Assembly: GCA_963277665.1 (NCBI GenBank)
Contig: OY728128.1
Coordinates: forward strand, 1,862,802,988-1,862,866,987
Reading direction: 5' to 3'
Length of the DNA: 64,000 nt
Origin: Viscum album
Lineage: Eukaryota; Streptophyta; Magnoliopsida; Santalales; Viscaceae
The notes beneath the pieces were generated by a model. That model was not told the origin of the DNA, searched no databases, and worked only from the letters and a program-made list of their open reading frames with translations. Shown in pieces: positions 10,426-20,726 of the stretch; position 1 is the first letter of the stretch, and every line of letters begins with the position of its first letter. Both the position numbers and the translations under genes were made by a program.

Positions 10426-13071
10426 TCAATCCACATCCTCAATGTGAGATTTTCCCTTGGGAGCAGAAGAGGATTCATGGGAAGTGGTTGCAGGTGAGGG
10501 CTTAAGAATTCCAGAAATGATCATTGGAGGGTGAACCACAGAAACTGTTCCTGATCTGTACTGAGGAGTACTTTGTGTGATCATAGGTGTGAGGGTTCGA
10601 ATTGGTTGGGTAGGAGTCATGTGAACTGGAGAAGCAGTAGAAGCAGATGATGGTAAGGATGGAGGGACAATCACTGGACTAGAATCAACATGCAGAAAAG
10701 GCTGCAACAGATTTCTGGAAACCATAATTATTCCTCCTCCTCTCTCTATAGCAGATATGAAGTCATCCTTGTTCGCCCTAAACATGTACAATGCTGGAGT
10801 CAATTCCCTTAGAATTGTAACTTTCTCTTTGAAGGATTGATTGATAGGAGGAAACATCATATTTTCCAACAGAAATTTGAGGTGATCGTTGAGTTGATTC
10901 TTGGTGAAAATCATAGAGAAATAGGAGTCCACCATATCTTTCACTTCTTTCTGAGAGGTATATGCTTCTCTCATATATTCTTGGACTCTCTTCATTATCT
11001 CTCTAACTGAATCTCAAGTAGCAAGAAAAACTTTTTTCAGTTCTGATGAGTCCACAGAGCCACTGGTTGAAGCTGAACCAAGATCCTCCTTCATCACAGC
11101 TCAAATTTGATTCAAATATACCGAGGTTTTAGATGCAACAGAAACAACAGAGAAGGTTACTGTTTCCTTAAAGTTCTTGTTCAACCCACTGATATGATTT
11201 TGAACATGAGAATCCTGGGTTTTAACATGATCTTTCATGGAAGTTTTAAAACATTCGAACACTAAAACCATCTAGATTACCACACTCCTGACATAGGTTA
11301 ATTCCTTGTCTGCTTGGGATTTTGAGCTCATGTAAGAGTCAAAAGAAAAAATAGATTCCTTTAGAGCTTCAATATCTGCATCAAGTCTAGAAACTTGAGC
11401 CTGGTAGTCTTTAACTTCTTCTACTATTTCTGCCATGATGGAAGACAAATTACAACCTAGGGAGAGTTCAAAAGATCTCTCCATCATCCTAATCTCTTCA
11501 GCAAAACAAAGCTTCCTCTCAGTAACTGATGCATTAAAATATTCTTTTAGCTCATCCTTCAAGGATTCCAGATCAGCCCTGGTGATCGTATTAGTAGGTG
11601 CAACTATAGTGGGTACTCTTTCAAATGCTAAAATGACCACAGAGTCAATCATGATCGATTGAACTGAAGAGACCAGAGAAGCTTTCATATTATTTACCTC
11701 TTCCACAAAACTATCCTTATGTTTTTTCTTTAAAGTATCTAGGTCATGAATTCTGACCAAATCATCAGGTAGTAACTAAGTCTCAACATCATAAAGAATA
11801 TTAGGTCTATTGAGAGAAGCTTCATTGTCAGAATCAGGATAGTCTAAACCACAGACTATAAAACCTCAGTCTTCTACCAAATCGTCAACATTAACAGCCA
11901 CTGTAACACTTCTAAACATGGCTTGATGCTCCCCCTCAACTAGTGGATCCACATGTAAACCAACAACATTCTCAGCATTATTATCAGGTATTTCATTTTC
12001 AGGAGAATCATCAACTATCAATTCTTTCTCTGCAATAACTGAAGAGTCTTCCAAAATAGGCAAGGGTATTTCAACTCCATTTGCATCCATAGTAGGCACT
12101 AAAGATTGTTCAATCACTAGACTCAGGCTCAAATCAGCTGACAGAGATGCTTCACTTTCATGAACATCTTCTACATTCTCTACAGCATCCACTTCAACAT
12201 CCTCTACATCAGCTTCTTCCTTATCTGATTTATGTTGATCTTGATTTTCAGGAGTTGGGCAAGGAGGTATGTTAGGGTCTCCTCCTTCATCAGCAGAGGA
12301 CTCTTCCTCTTCTGAATCATCACTATATTCTGGATCCTCTTCGTCAGGTCCCAGACCTGGATCCCTCACATCCTTTGGTCTTGAAAGATGATCCATAGGA
12401 TTGAATTTGTCATATACCTGATGGTTATCATTGACCCATTCTCCTCTGCAAGGGTTCCAATTTATCCTCATGTATTTGCACACTGTGGATGTGATACAAA
12501 TGTTAATCTTTACTACTACTGTCTCATCTTGAGACATAGATACCCCTTTTACCTTGATCATCACAGAGATCAATTTAGCAAAGAATAGGGAATTTGTCTT
12601 TGATTTCAGCCTTGTCCTGTCTTCCATTTGGATCGTCAGCAATCTGCACAAATTAACTTTTACACAATGTCTTAAAAGATGTAGGAGATAGATATCCTGA
12701 TATCTCAAATTGGAAAAGTCTCCTCTTCTCGGTATTAATACATGTTGAACAAATTTGAACAACAATCTGTTATCTTCATCCATTTCTGCAGCAACTACTT
12801 GTCTTTGACTTCCATCTCCAGTGAACTCTTCCAAAGCAGTATCATAGTCGAAAATATCACTAGTATGTGGCATGGCTCTCGAGACATATCCAAATACCCC
12901 TTCATGTGGAAATTTTAAGCACTCAGCCCATTCAACAGATGAAAATTAAATCTCATTTCCATTTCCAAACAAAGTCACTCGATTTCCATTCTTAGATTTC
13001 TCAAAAGTTTCAAACTCGTAAAACTATTTCACGAACTTTGGAAAGTAGGGACCATTTTTGTTCAAAAATCA
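10426..13071 (-). pseudogene. Extra ORF after pol in copy C (unknown function)
   Basis: One minus-strand frame of about 880 codons, ending at the stop at 10426-10428. It has no frameshift that I can detect from 13071 down, only seven internal stops, at first bases 13026, 12948, 11868, 11778, 11274, 11103 and 11016. Upstream of 13071 the frame breaks repeatedly and the true start is unclear. The N-terminal third (about 13040-12400) is a folded domain with VEWAECLKFP and LIPRRGDFSNLRYQDIYLLH-type sequence; this resembles, from memory, N-terminal regions of extra ORFs in other plant retrotransposons. A very acidic Glu/Asp/Ser stretch follows (12370-11870), then a helical, likely coiled-coil part (11760-11272), another helical part (10995-10830), and a Pro/Ser/Thr-rich tail. 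No signal peptide or transmembrane segment is obvious, so an envelope role is not supported. Confidence 0.75.
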
Positions 13072-13504
13072 CTCCACCCATTTTTTGATCTTCAAGCACT
13101 TCGAGTACTAAGGACTTGTTATGCAGTAGCCATTCTACACACAGCTCATTTTCAATCACAATAACTCGATTTTACAGATGACGGTTTGCTGTTCATCTTC
13201 ATGATCTTGTCCATCTAGCATTGCAACTTGCTTATGGCATAGACTTTTGATTCATTACTTTCGGCTCATTAGCAACATCTCTAACAAAAGGGATTTAGGG
13301 TTTTTCCATCTCGGATTCGAGGGATTTAGGGTTCTCTAAGGATTCGGGAGCTAAGGTTTGAGGGTAAAGGTTTGAGGCTCGGTGGAATTAGAAGTAGCTC
13401 AAAATTTAGTTTTATCATTTATGAATCATAAAATAATTAAATAAAATTAAATAATGAAAAAACGATTCAGATTCTGGTGGAAGATAGAAGTTTAAAACAT
13501 CACA
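13072..13504 (-). other. Spacer between pol and the extra ORF
   Basis: It contains short in-frame pieces that may be the decayed beginning of the extra ORF, and near 13290-13340 two AAACCCTAAATCCC-like runs on the minus strand. Such runs are common in plant 5' leader sequences and also recall the plant telomere repeat AAACCCT, but only isolated copies are present. I see no complete gene. Confidence 0.4.
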
Positions 13505-13757
13505 CTCATCGGTAGTGTCTATCAGTGAGAATTCCTATCAGTGAGGTTACATCGGTGAGGATTCACATCAGTGAGAGTTTCACATTGGTGAGAATTTCAC
13601 ATCGGTGAGAATATTACATCGGTGAGAATTTCACATAGGTGAGAATTTTACATGGGTGAGAATTTCACATCGGTGAGAATTTTACATCGGTGAGAATTTT
13701 ACATCGGTTAGAATTTTACATCGGTGAGAATTTTACATCAGTGAGATTAGATACCGA
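13505..13757. repeat. 17-bp tandem repeat, unit ACATCGGTGAGAATTTT
   Basis: About 15 head-to-tail units of 17 bp, most differing by one or two bases. The array starts immediately after the end of the copia pol and continues to 13505. The ATCGGTGAG core is very close to the ATCGGTAG core of the LTR U3 array, so a related motif has expanded at two places in the element. It is translated only in the last residues of pol, if at all. Confidence 0.9.
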
Positions 13758-15260
13758 TCAAGGTTAAACATACCTAACTCATGTCTAATGTAACTTAACC
13801 TCTCCTAACTCAAAGGTTTAGTAAAAATATCGTCTAATTGACATTCATTACCTATAAACTAAATAATAATATCACCCTTTTGATAATGTTCTCTCATGAA
13901 ATGGTGCCTTACATCAATGTGTTTGGTCCTAGAGTGAGACACAGGGTTCTTCGATATGTTTATTGGATTAGTGTTGTCATAGTTGATAGAAACATACTTA
14001 AAGTCATATCCATAGTCCAAAAGAGTGTGTTTCATCCACAGAATTTGTGCACAGCAATTACCAGCCGCTATGTACTCTTCTTCGGCAGTGGACAATTATA
14101 CAGAATTCCGCTTTTTACTAAACCAAGATACTAAGGATTTTCCCAATAGATGATATGTTTCTGATTCTTTTTTCTATCCAACTTGCAACCAGCAAAGTCA
14201 GCATCTGAATTACTGATTAACTCAAAGGGTTTTCCTTTTGGGTAAAACAAAACTAAGTTTATAGTATGTTTATGATACTTAAAAATTATTTTAACAGCAA
14301 GTAAATGATATTCTTTTGGATTAGCTTGAAATCTTTCACACATACACACACTAAACATAATATCTAGTCAATTAGCAGTAAGGTAAAGTAAGATTCCAAT
14401 CGTAACTCTGTAATTTGTTTGATCAACTGGTTTCCCAGTTTCATCTGCATCCAATTTACAAACAGTACACATAGGAGTATCACATTCCTTAATACTATAC
14501 AAACCGATATCTTTAAAAATATCTTTGTATATTTTATTTGATTAAAAATAATACTATTTTCATTTTGGAAAACATGAAATCCAAGAAAATATATGAGTTC
14601 TCCCATTAAAATCATTTCAAATTCATTTTGCATACTCTTTGAAAAATATGTTCATAAAAAGTGTTTGGAAGATCCCAAAAAAATATCATCAACATAGATT
14701 TTAACTTTTAAAAATTCTTTAGAAATTCTTTTAATAAAAAGAGTTAGATCAGCAATCCCTTTAGTAAAAAATTTTGAAATAAGAAAATTACTAATTCTAT
14801 CATACCAACGTCTTGAGCTTGTTTTAAACAATATAATATTTTAGAATGTTTAAAACGTTATTCGGAAAATGAGGATTAGAAAATCCAGGTGGTTGTTCAA
14901 CAAAAAAATCTTCGACAATAAAACAATTTTGAAAATCACTTTTAACATCCATTTGATATAACTTGAAATTCAGATGAGCAGCATATGAAAGTAAGATCCC
15001 AATAGCTTCTAATCTGGATACAGGTGCAAAGGTTTCCTCAGAATCTATACCTTCCTCTTAACTATATCATTATGAAAATAACCTAGCTTTGTTTCTAACT
15101 ATGTTTCCATATTCATCAACATTGTTTCAAAAAACCCATTTAGTGCATATTGTTAAAGTGTCCGTAGGTCTTTCAACTAATTCCCAGATCGTGTTTCTTT
15201 CAAATTTATTTAAATCTTCTTGCATATCCATTACCCAAAATTCATCATTGATAGCATCAT
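13750..15260 (-). pseudogene. copia RT and RNase H (copy C)
   Basis: RT begins near 15245 (EFWVMDMQEDLN), continues through [20 protein letters not shown] near 14950 and VEQPPGF near 14890, to an intact YVDD within KIYVDDIFLGSS at 14685-14696. The connection MGELIYFLGFHVFQNEN is near 14600. RNase H follows: SNSDADFAGCKLDRK near 14200, STAEEEYIAAGNC near 14080 and the C-terminal NISKNPVSHSRTKHIDVRHHF near 13900. The frame ends at DDIFTKPL (about 13820), a standard copia pol end. The catalytic acidic residues of RT and RNase H that can be seen are kept, but stops and shifts near 14360, 14820 and 15050 break the frame. Confidence 0.9.
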
Positions 15261-16460
15261 TGACATTTTTAGGTTCTAGATGTGCAAGAAAGGCTTGATG
15301 TTCAACCGGGTTTCTTAGAGAAGCTCTAGTCTGTGTCCCTCTATCAGTATTACCAACAACATCATCTAAAGAATGATTCTATATAATCCTTTTTGATCTA
15401 GTAAAGGTAGGACAAGAAATTTCAGGTTCATCTCCAAGTTCGGGTTCAACAGAAGCAGATTCTAGAATATGTCCAGAACTAGATATTTTTACAGCAGGTT
15501 CTTTAGATTTATCATTAAGGTCCAGAACACTCAAATCTTATTTATGATTTTCAAGAGAGGTTTTAGGCTCATGTGGATCAGTTTCATCAAACTTGATGTG
15601 AACAGATTCTTCAACACATTTGGATCTTTTATTAAAGACTCTATATGATTTTTTAGTTAAAGAATAACCATGAAAAATTCCTTCATCAGTCTTAGATGCA
15701 AACTTTACAAGATTTTCTTCTGTATTAAGAATAAAAACTTTGCAGCCAAAGACGCTAAAGTAACTAACTTTAGGTTTTCTATTGTTCAATAACTCATATG
15801 GGGTCTTCCTATGAACTTGTCTAATTAAGACTCTATTAATAATATAATTGGATGTATTCACAGCTTCAACCCAAAAGTAAATAGGCAGATCATACTAATT
15901 AAGCATAGTTCTAGCTATTTCTTGAAGGATTCTATTACTTCTTTCTACTACACCATTCTGCTGAGGTGTCCTAGGAGCAGAAAAGTTGTTATTATAGAAA
16001 TTATGTGAGCAATATGATTCAAACTCTTGATTTTCAAACTCATGGTCATGATCACTTCTCAGGGTTTTAATCTTTAGTCCACTAAGGTTTTCTACAGATT
16101 TGGAGTATTTAACAAAGTAAGAACAAGCTTCAATTTTATGAGCTAAGAAGTATACCAAAGTACATCTAGAAAATTCATCTACCAAGACATAGACATAGTG
16201 TGTCCCATTAAAACTAGAAACTCTTGAAGGTCCAAACAATTCCATGTGAACCAACCCGAGGGGATGAGAAGTTTAAACTTCTTTCTTTGATTTAAAATAA
16301 ACATTATGTTGCTTTCCCTTTTGACAGGGATTACAAACTTTGTCATTTAGGAATTCAAGTTTAGGTAGGTGTCTAACCAAGTTTTTCTTAGTCAGCGTTC
16401 TAAGTGAATAGATGTTGTAGTGTCCTAATCTTCTATTCCAAAGCCATCATTCTCTATGAA
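15261..16460 (-). pseudogene. copia GAG-pre-integrase and integrase (copy C)
   Basis: Minus-strand order: WLWNRRLGHYNIYSLRTL near 16420 (the zinc-binding N-terminal domain, with CNPCQKGKQHN near 16330), the core start HMELFGPSRVSS near 16245, LRSDHDHEFEN near 16050, PQQNGVVERSNRILQE near 15950, and the C-terminal region with VFGCKVF and EGIFHGYS to about 15540, then a linker to RT. The first catalytic Asp (HMDLFG in the family) is Glu here; the second Asp and the Glu are kept. Stops occur near 16265 and 15897. Confidence 0.9.
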
Positions 16461-16559
16461 AAGCATTTAAACAAGAAACATTTTGTTTATCTAAAGCATT
16501 TAAATCAATATCATAAAAATTTTCATTTCTTAATCCAGAAAATACTAAAACATTCTTAG

Positions 16560-16860
16560 AATTAGAAACATTACATGAATAATTTTCAAATTTCACATTA
16601 AATACATCATCACATAATTGAGAAATACATAATAGGTTATATTTAAGTCTATCAATAAATAATATTTTTGAAATTAAAACTGAATCAGTGTTACCAATCT
16701 GTCCTAGGCCAATGATTTTTCATTTAGAATTATCACCAAAGGTGACATGGCCTCCATCAACCATTATTATGCTTTTGAAGCATGAATAATCTCCAGACAT
16801 GTGTCATGATCATCCATTATCCAAGTACCATACCTTCTTGTGAGAACTCTTCAAACATGA
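16560..16860 (-). pseudogene. copia aspartic protease (copy C)
   Basis: The minus strand reads VWYL-DNG followed by a stop and HMSGDYSCFKSI near 16800, then GGHVTFGDNS, a stop, and IIGLGQIGN. The catalytic Asp is kept but the usual Ser is Asn, and at least two stops interrupt the domain. The protease of the related copy A is broken in a different way (E-S-R), so the two losses arose separately. Confidence 0.82.
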
Positions 16861-16876
16861 TTCCTACAAAATAGGT

Positions 16877-18595
16877 TTAGATAGGAAATGATTTTGGTAC
16901 CCAGATCTTCTTGGGTCCATATAGGTTATCAATCAAAGATATAGGTACCCATATTTGTATTATGGGTCTCATATAATTTACAGAATCATAAGATTTTGAA
17001 AGATAAACTTCATTTGATCTATAACCATATGAATAACTGGTTGAAGCATACGAATTTCCAGAACTGGAATAATCAAATTTTTTTCCAGACTTATGAATAA
17101 ATCTGGTTTTAGTGAACTGTATTTTTCCAGGTTGGTATCCCAAACTAGTAGTGTATTTAGGTGCAACATGCATTCCTAACATTTGTGTAAGTGCTTCTTT
17201 TCCATTTGTGAACTTCTATAATTAATTTCTATGTTTCTCATTAGACATTTTCAAATCAGTATTTTCCTTTAATAGTTGAGCATTCTTTTCTTTTTTTATA
17301 TCAAAGGTAGATTTTGTAGTTACAGTGAGATCATGTTGTTTCTTTAATGTATTATATTTGTCTATAAGTTCATTATATTTTTATTCTAGAATATTGCAGT
17401 ATTCAAACATTTCAGCCTCAGAAATATTTCCATAATTATCTGAATCACTGTTATTTCCAGAATAATAATCATTTAGAACATGTGAAACAGGTACCTCAGA
17501 TGTGTTGGTCATGATGCACATGTCAGCACGATTCTTCTCGAAATCAGAAACATCAGATTCACTTATGCTATCCTCTAAAGCACTCCATATAGCTTTCATA
17601 TCATTCTTGTACTTCTTGTCCTTATAATAATATTTCTTTTTGAATTTCAGTTTTGGACAGTCAGCATTGATGTGTCCTTTCCTTTTTCACTCGTAGCAGA
17701 CTATATCATCTTCCTTGTCAGGATTTTTCCAATCCTTCTTCCAATGTCCCTTGTTATCATACATTCCTTTGTATTTATATTTTCTGAAGAATTTATTCTT
17801 CCTATAGAACTTCTTGAATCTCCAGGATATTTGAGATATTTCAGCATCACTGTCTGAATCTGAATATTCACTGGTTGAATTTTCAGTTTTTATTTGCATT
17901 GTCTTCTTGTCATTGCTTTGAGAAGCTGTAGACTTGAAAGCTATGGATTTTATCATAGGTTCATCATCCTCCCCTTTATTTACCATGAGTTTTTCTTCAT
18001 ACATCATTAATTTACCAAAAAGATATTTTACAGGAAGTGCTCTAGTGTCACATGATTCTCTGATTGAAATAGAAGTGCCCCTCCATCGTTCTGGTAGACA
18101 TCTCAAGATTCTCATAATTTTTTCATTAGTTGGAACAGCTTTTCCAAGTGAACTAATTGTATTGACTATCTCATTAATCCCGATATACATATCAGAAATA
18201 TGTTTATCAGTATTCATTTTAAAATTGTCATATTTAATAGTATAAGTATTCAATAGCATTTCATTAACATTGGTTGTTCCTTCATGAGAAACACCCGAAG
18301 TATCCCATATTTCATAAGCAGTTTTGCAAGAAGACATTATATTAAACTCTTCATCTCCTAAATCACAATACATGGAATTCATAGCTTTACAATTTTTATT
18401 GTAAGCAGTCTTTGTAGGTTCATCCAAATTTGTTCTTCCAGTTTATGGAATTTTATATTCAGATTTTATAGCAGTCCAGATATCAAAACCCATAATTTCT
18501 AAATGAATTTTCATCGTAAGTTTCCACTGGGAATAGTTGGTGGAATTAATGAAAGGTGTCCAGTTGGTAGCAGCACCCTCTAATCTATTATCCAT
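16877..18595 (-). pseudogene. copia gag (copy C)
   Basis: ATG at 18595 (MDNRLEGAAT). Unlike copies A and B, the frame from the ATG into the capsid part is continuous (MKIHLEIMGFDIWTAIK), then a TAA at about 18440 replaces the family's Glu in KILETERT. The capsid block from 18427 keeps AYEIWDTSGVSHEGT and LRCLPERW. At the zinc knuckle near 17690 the second Cys codon is TGA, as in copy A. Then follow an acidic linker (ALEDSISESDVSDFEKN, YYSGNNSDSD) and a Ser/Tyr-rich tail (GNSYASTSYSYGYRSNE) to 16877. It is about 570 codons long in total, which fits the long gag of Sireviruses. Confidence 0.88.
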
Positions 18596-18729
18596 ACGTA
18601 GATTTTAGAAAAGAAATTTTAAAGGGATAAAATTTAGAACTATACAGAAATTTAATATCTTTAAAGATGCAACTAAAATCACAGTTTGAAAAAAAAGATT
18701 GATTTGAAATCATTGAAAAGAAACAATTC

Positions 18730-18740
18730 CTCTAATACCA
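18730..18740 (-). promoter_or_regulatory. Primer-binding site, copy C
   Basis: The minus strand reads TGGTATTAGAG, the initiator tRNA-Met PBS with one C-to-T change against copy B. It is two bases from the LTR edge at 18743 and 145 bases upstream of the gag ATG. Confidence 0.9.
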
Positions 18741-18742
18741 AA

Positions 18743-20726
18743 TGTTGGTCGGAGTTGATACTCAAGAAAGGGGTGAATTGAGTTCCAATAAAATTTCTGT
18801 TAAAAATATATCTCTTAAAAACCCCCAATTTAAAAACAATGTTATACTGTAGTGAATCTATACAGAGTGTAAATGTTCAATTAGTTTCTCAAAGATTTAT
18901 TAGGTCTCAGATGACTTAATCTGGATTTTAAATTAACTTTTGAAACTAAGTTAATGGTTTGCAATGAGTATAAACACTTGCTAAATTAACTATCAAAGTA
19001 GCTTTAAAATAGTTTGGTATTTCAAAGTAATAGAAGAGGATTATGAAATAAATATATATAGTATGCTTATAAATTAAACTAGAAAGCATAATAGAGATAA
19101 CCAAGAGGTTCAGTCTCAAGCCGAGACTTAGTCCTCTCAATAATTTATATAAATTGATTCACACCCTGGATCAGGGGAAAACAACAGTACACTACTATCC
19201 AGGTGCAAAGACCTCTACCATAGTTCTACGTGGGAAATAGAAACAACATCACATAGGTTGTCCAGATCTTACTTGACCTCTACCACTATCCATTGTGGGA
19301 AACAAAGGGTTATGAAGTTTGAGTGAGGATTTAAGAATCCTCCAATTTAGATTAGGAGAGAGACTATGTGTAAAATAAATAGGGTACACACACTGCTCGA
19401 AATGTAAAGATAGAATCACTAAAGAATGTGAGAAAGAGTTTAGAAAAGCTTTAGTGATTGGATGTGCAGTTCTGGATTGGTCTGGTTTGTTAGAAAAACT
19501 TCTGAGTCCTTCTCTGGTTTCTGATCAGAAAACAGAGTGTCGTTTTCTTCTTTGATTCTTGGTTAAGCTTGTCAGCTTGAGTGTATGAAGTGTTTTTGAT
19601 AGTTCTTCACTCAAGGTGCAGCTTTTTTTTCTCCTTGAAAATTAGTAGCTTCATGTATGTCTAGTGTTCTTGAAGTATGAAAGTAGCCTTTCACTAATGA
19701 ACCATGTTTGAATGATGTTCAAGACTTTTCTTTTTCACCAGTGTGACTTCTTAGTTCCTTGATGCTTGTCGTATGCATACCCAGTGTTCTCTACTACACA
19801 TACTATTCTGCTAGGTCTTTATCATCCCTTTTATAGCGTTCAGCTCTGGAAAATGGTAATGATTATCTATTTCATGGGTACTAGGTACGGTTCCTTGACA
19901 TGGCAACAGAGATCATTAAATAACATTAACTGCATTAAAAACCTCCCATGTAACTGTTATCTTAATAAATAAATAGTATTAAGAGTATAGAGTTTGACTG
20001 GTTGGTCAATCATTAGTAGCTCGTGTTGGTAAATGTGTATGGTGGTCTTTTGTGTAGCAGAACCTCCATCGCCCTCTCATTAAACTTCCATCAGTAGCTT
20101 GTTGGTATCAGTACCTCTAGGTATCAGTAACTCCTTCTATCGGGGGACTTACTCTATTAGTAGCTCGGTAGACAGGTTCTATCAGTAGCTCTATACTTGT
20201 ATCGGCAGACTGTGTCAGTCAGTTAATATTAGTCGCCAGTCTGTGTATCAGTAGGCCATTCGGTAGCTCATATCGGTATCTCTTAGTGTTTTGTATCAGT
20301 AGACTGAATCTGTCAGTAGACTTGCTTACCGGTAGACTTATGCATATCGGTAGACCTGTTTTATAGGTAGCTCATTTTCTGTCGGTAGCTCTATACATAT
20401 CTGTAGAATTAGCTTATCGGTGACTCTTTCTATCAGTAGACTAAGTCTATCTGTAGACTGAGTACCGGTAGCTCTATATTAGTAGCTATACCCAGATCAG
20501 TGACTTAACACTTGTCTGTTCTATGAAAAACATATCTGAATGAGTTATAAGAAAGTCATAACTCATATAAACATAGATAGACATGGATTTATATAACTCA
20601 TGGATTATTTCAATATTATTATCATCTTGATCACATATTGAAAGAATTAATATATAGAAAAACATTAGATTGAGATTATCAAAGTATATGAAAGCATAAT
20701 TGGGATTATCAAAATAGGTGAGGTCA
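18743..20726 (-). repeat. copia 5' LTR of copy C (1,984 bp)
   Basis: Collinear with the LTR at 7929-9893 over its full length. Plus-strand ends are TGTTGG and GAGGTCA. It carries the same TATA box (minus strand CTATAAAAGGG, 19826-19836) and the same TATCGGTAG-type array in U3 (about 20070-20510). By eye about one base in ten differs from the other LTR. Transcription would start near 19800 and run left through the element. Confidence 0.9.
20070..20510 (-). repeat. U3 repeat array of the 5' LTR
   Basis: The counterpart of 9255-9680: many TATCGGTAGACT, ATCAGTAGCTC and similar units at 12-20 base spacing, upstream of the TATA box. Individual units differ between the two LTRs, but the overall array length is kept. 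Confidence 0.78.

Larger units (their letters stand above)
7929..20726 (-). mobile_element. Structurally complete Sirevirus-like copia element (copy C)
   Basis: A 12.8-kb minus-strand element: 5' LTR 18743-20726, PBS 18730-18740, gag, protease, integrase, RT/RNase H, a spacer with 17-bp repeats, an extra ORF region (10426 to about 13071), polypurine tracts, 3' LTR 7929-9893. The ~2-kb LTRs, long gag, extra ORF after pol and several polypurine tracts are typical of the Sirevirus (SIRE/Maximus) lineage. No target-site duplication is seen: CCAAA (7924-7928) against ACAGA (20727-20731). That fits the left side being another copy's PBS region rather than the original target. Comparison of ~480 bp of the two LTRs suggests about 10% difference, so the copy is old. 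Confidence 0.9.

Noticed and set aside
10426..13071. Envelope-like gene
   Set aside because: The position after pol fits, but there is no visible signal peptide, transmembrane segment or fusion-type region, so only an unknown extra ORF is claimed.
13290..13345. AAACCCTAAATCC runs as interstitial telomere repeat
   Set aside because: Only two or three imperfect isolated copies are present; they fit common plant leader sequence better than a telomere tract.
13505..13757. CRISPR-like regularly spaced repeats
   Set aside because: Units are directly adjacent 17-bp tandem repeats without unique spacers, inside a plant retrotransposon.
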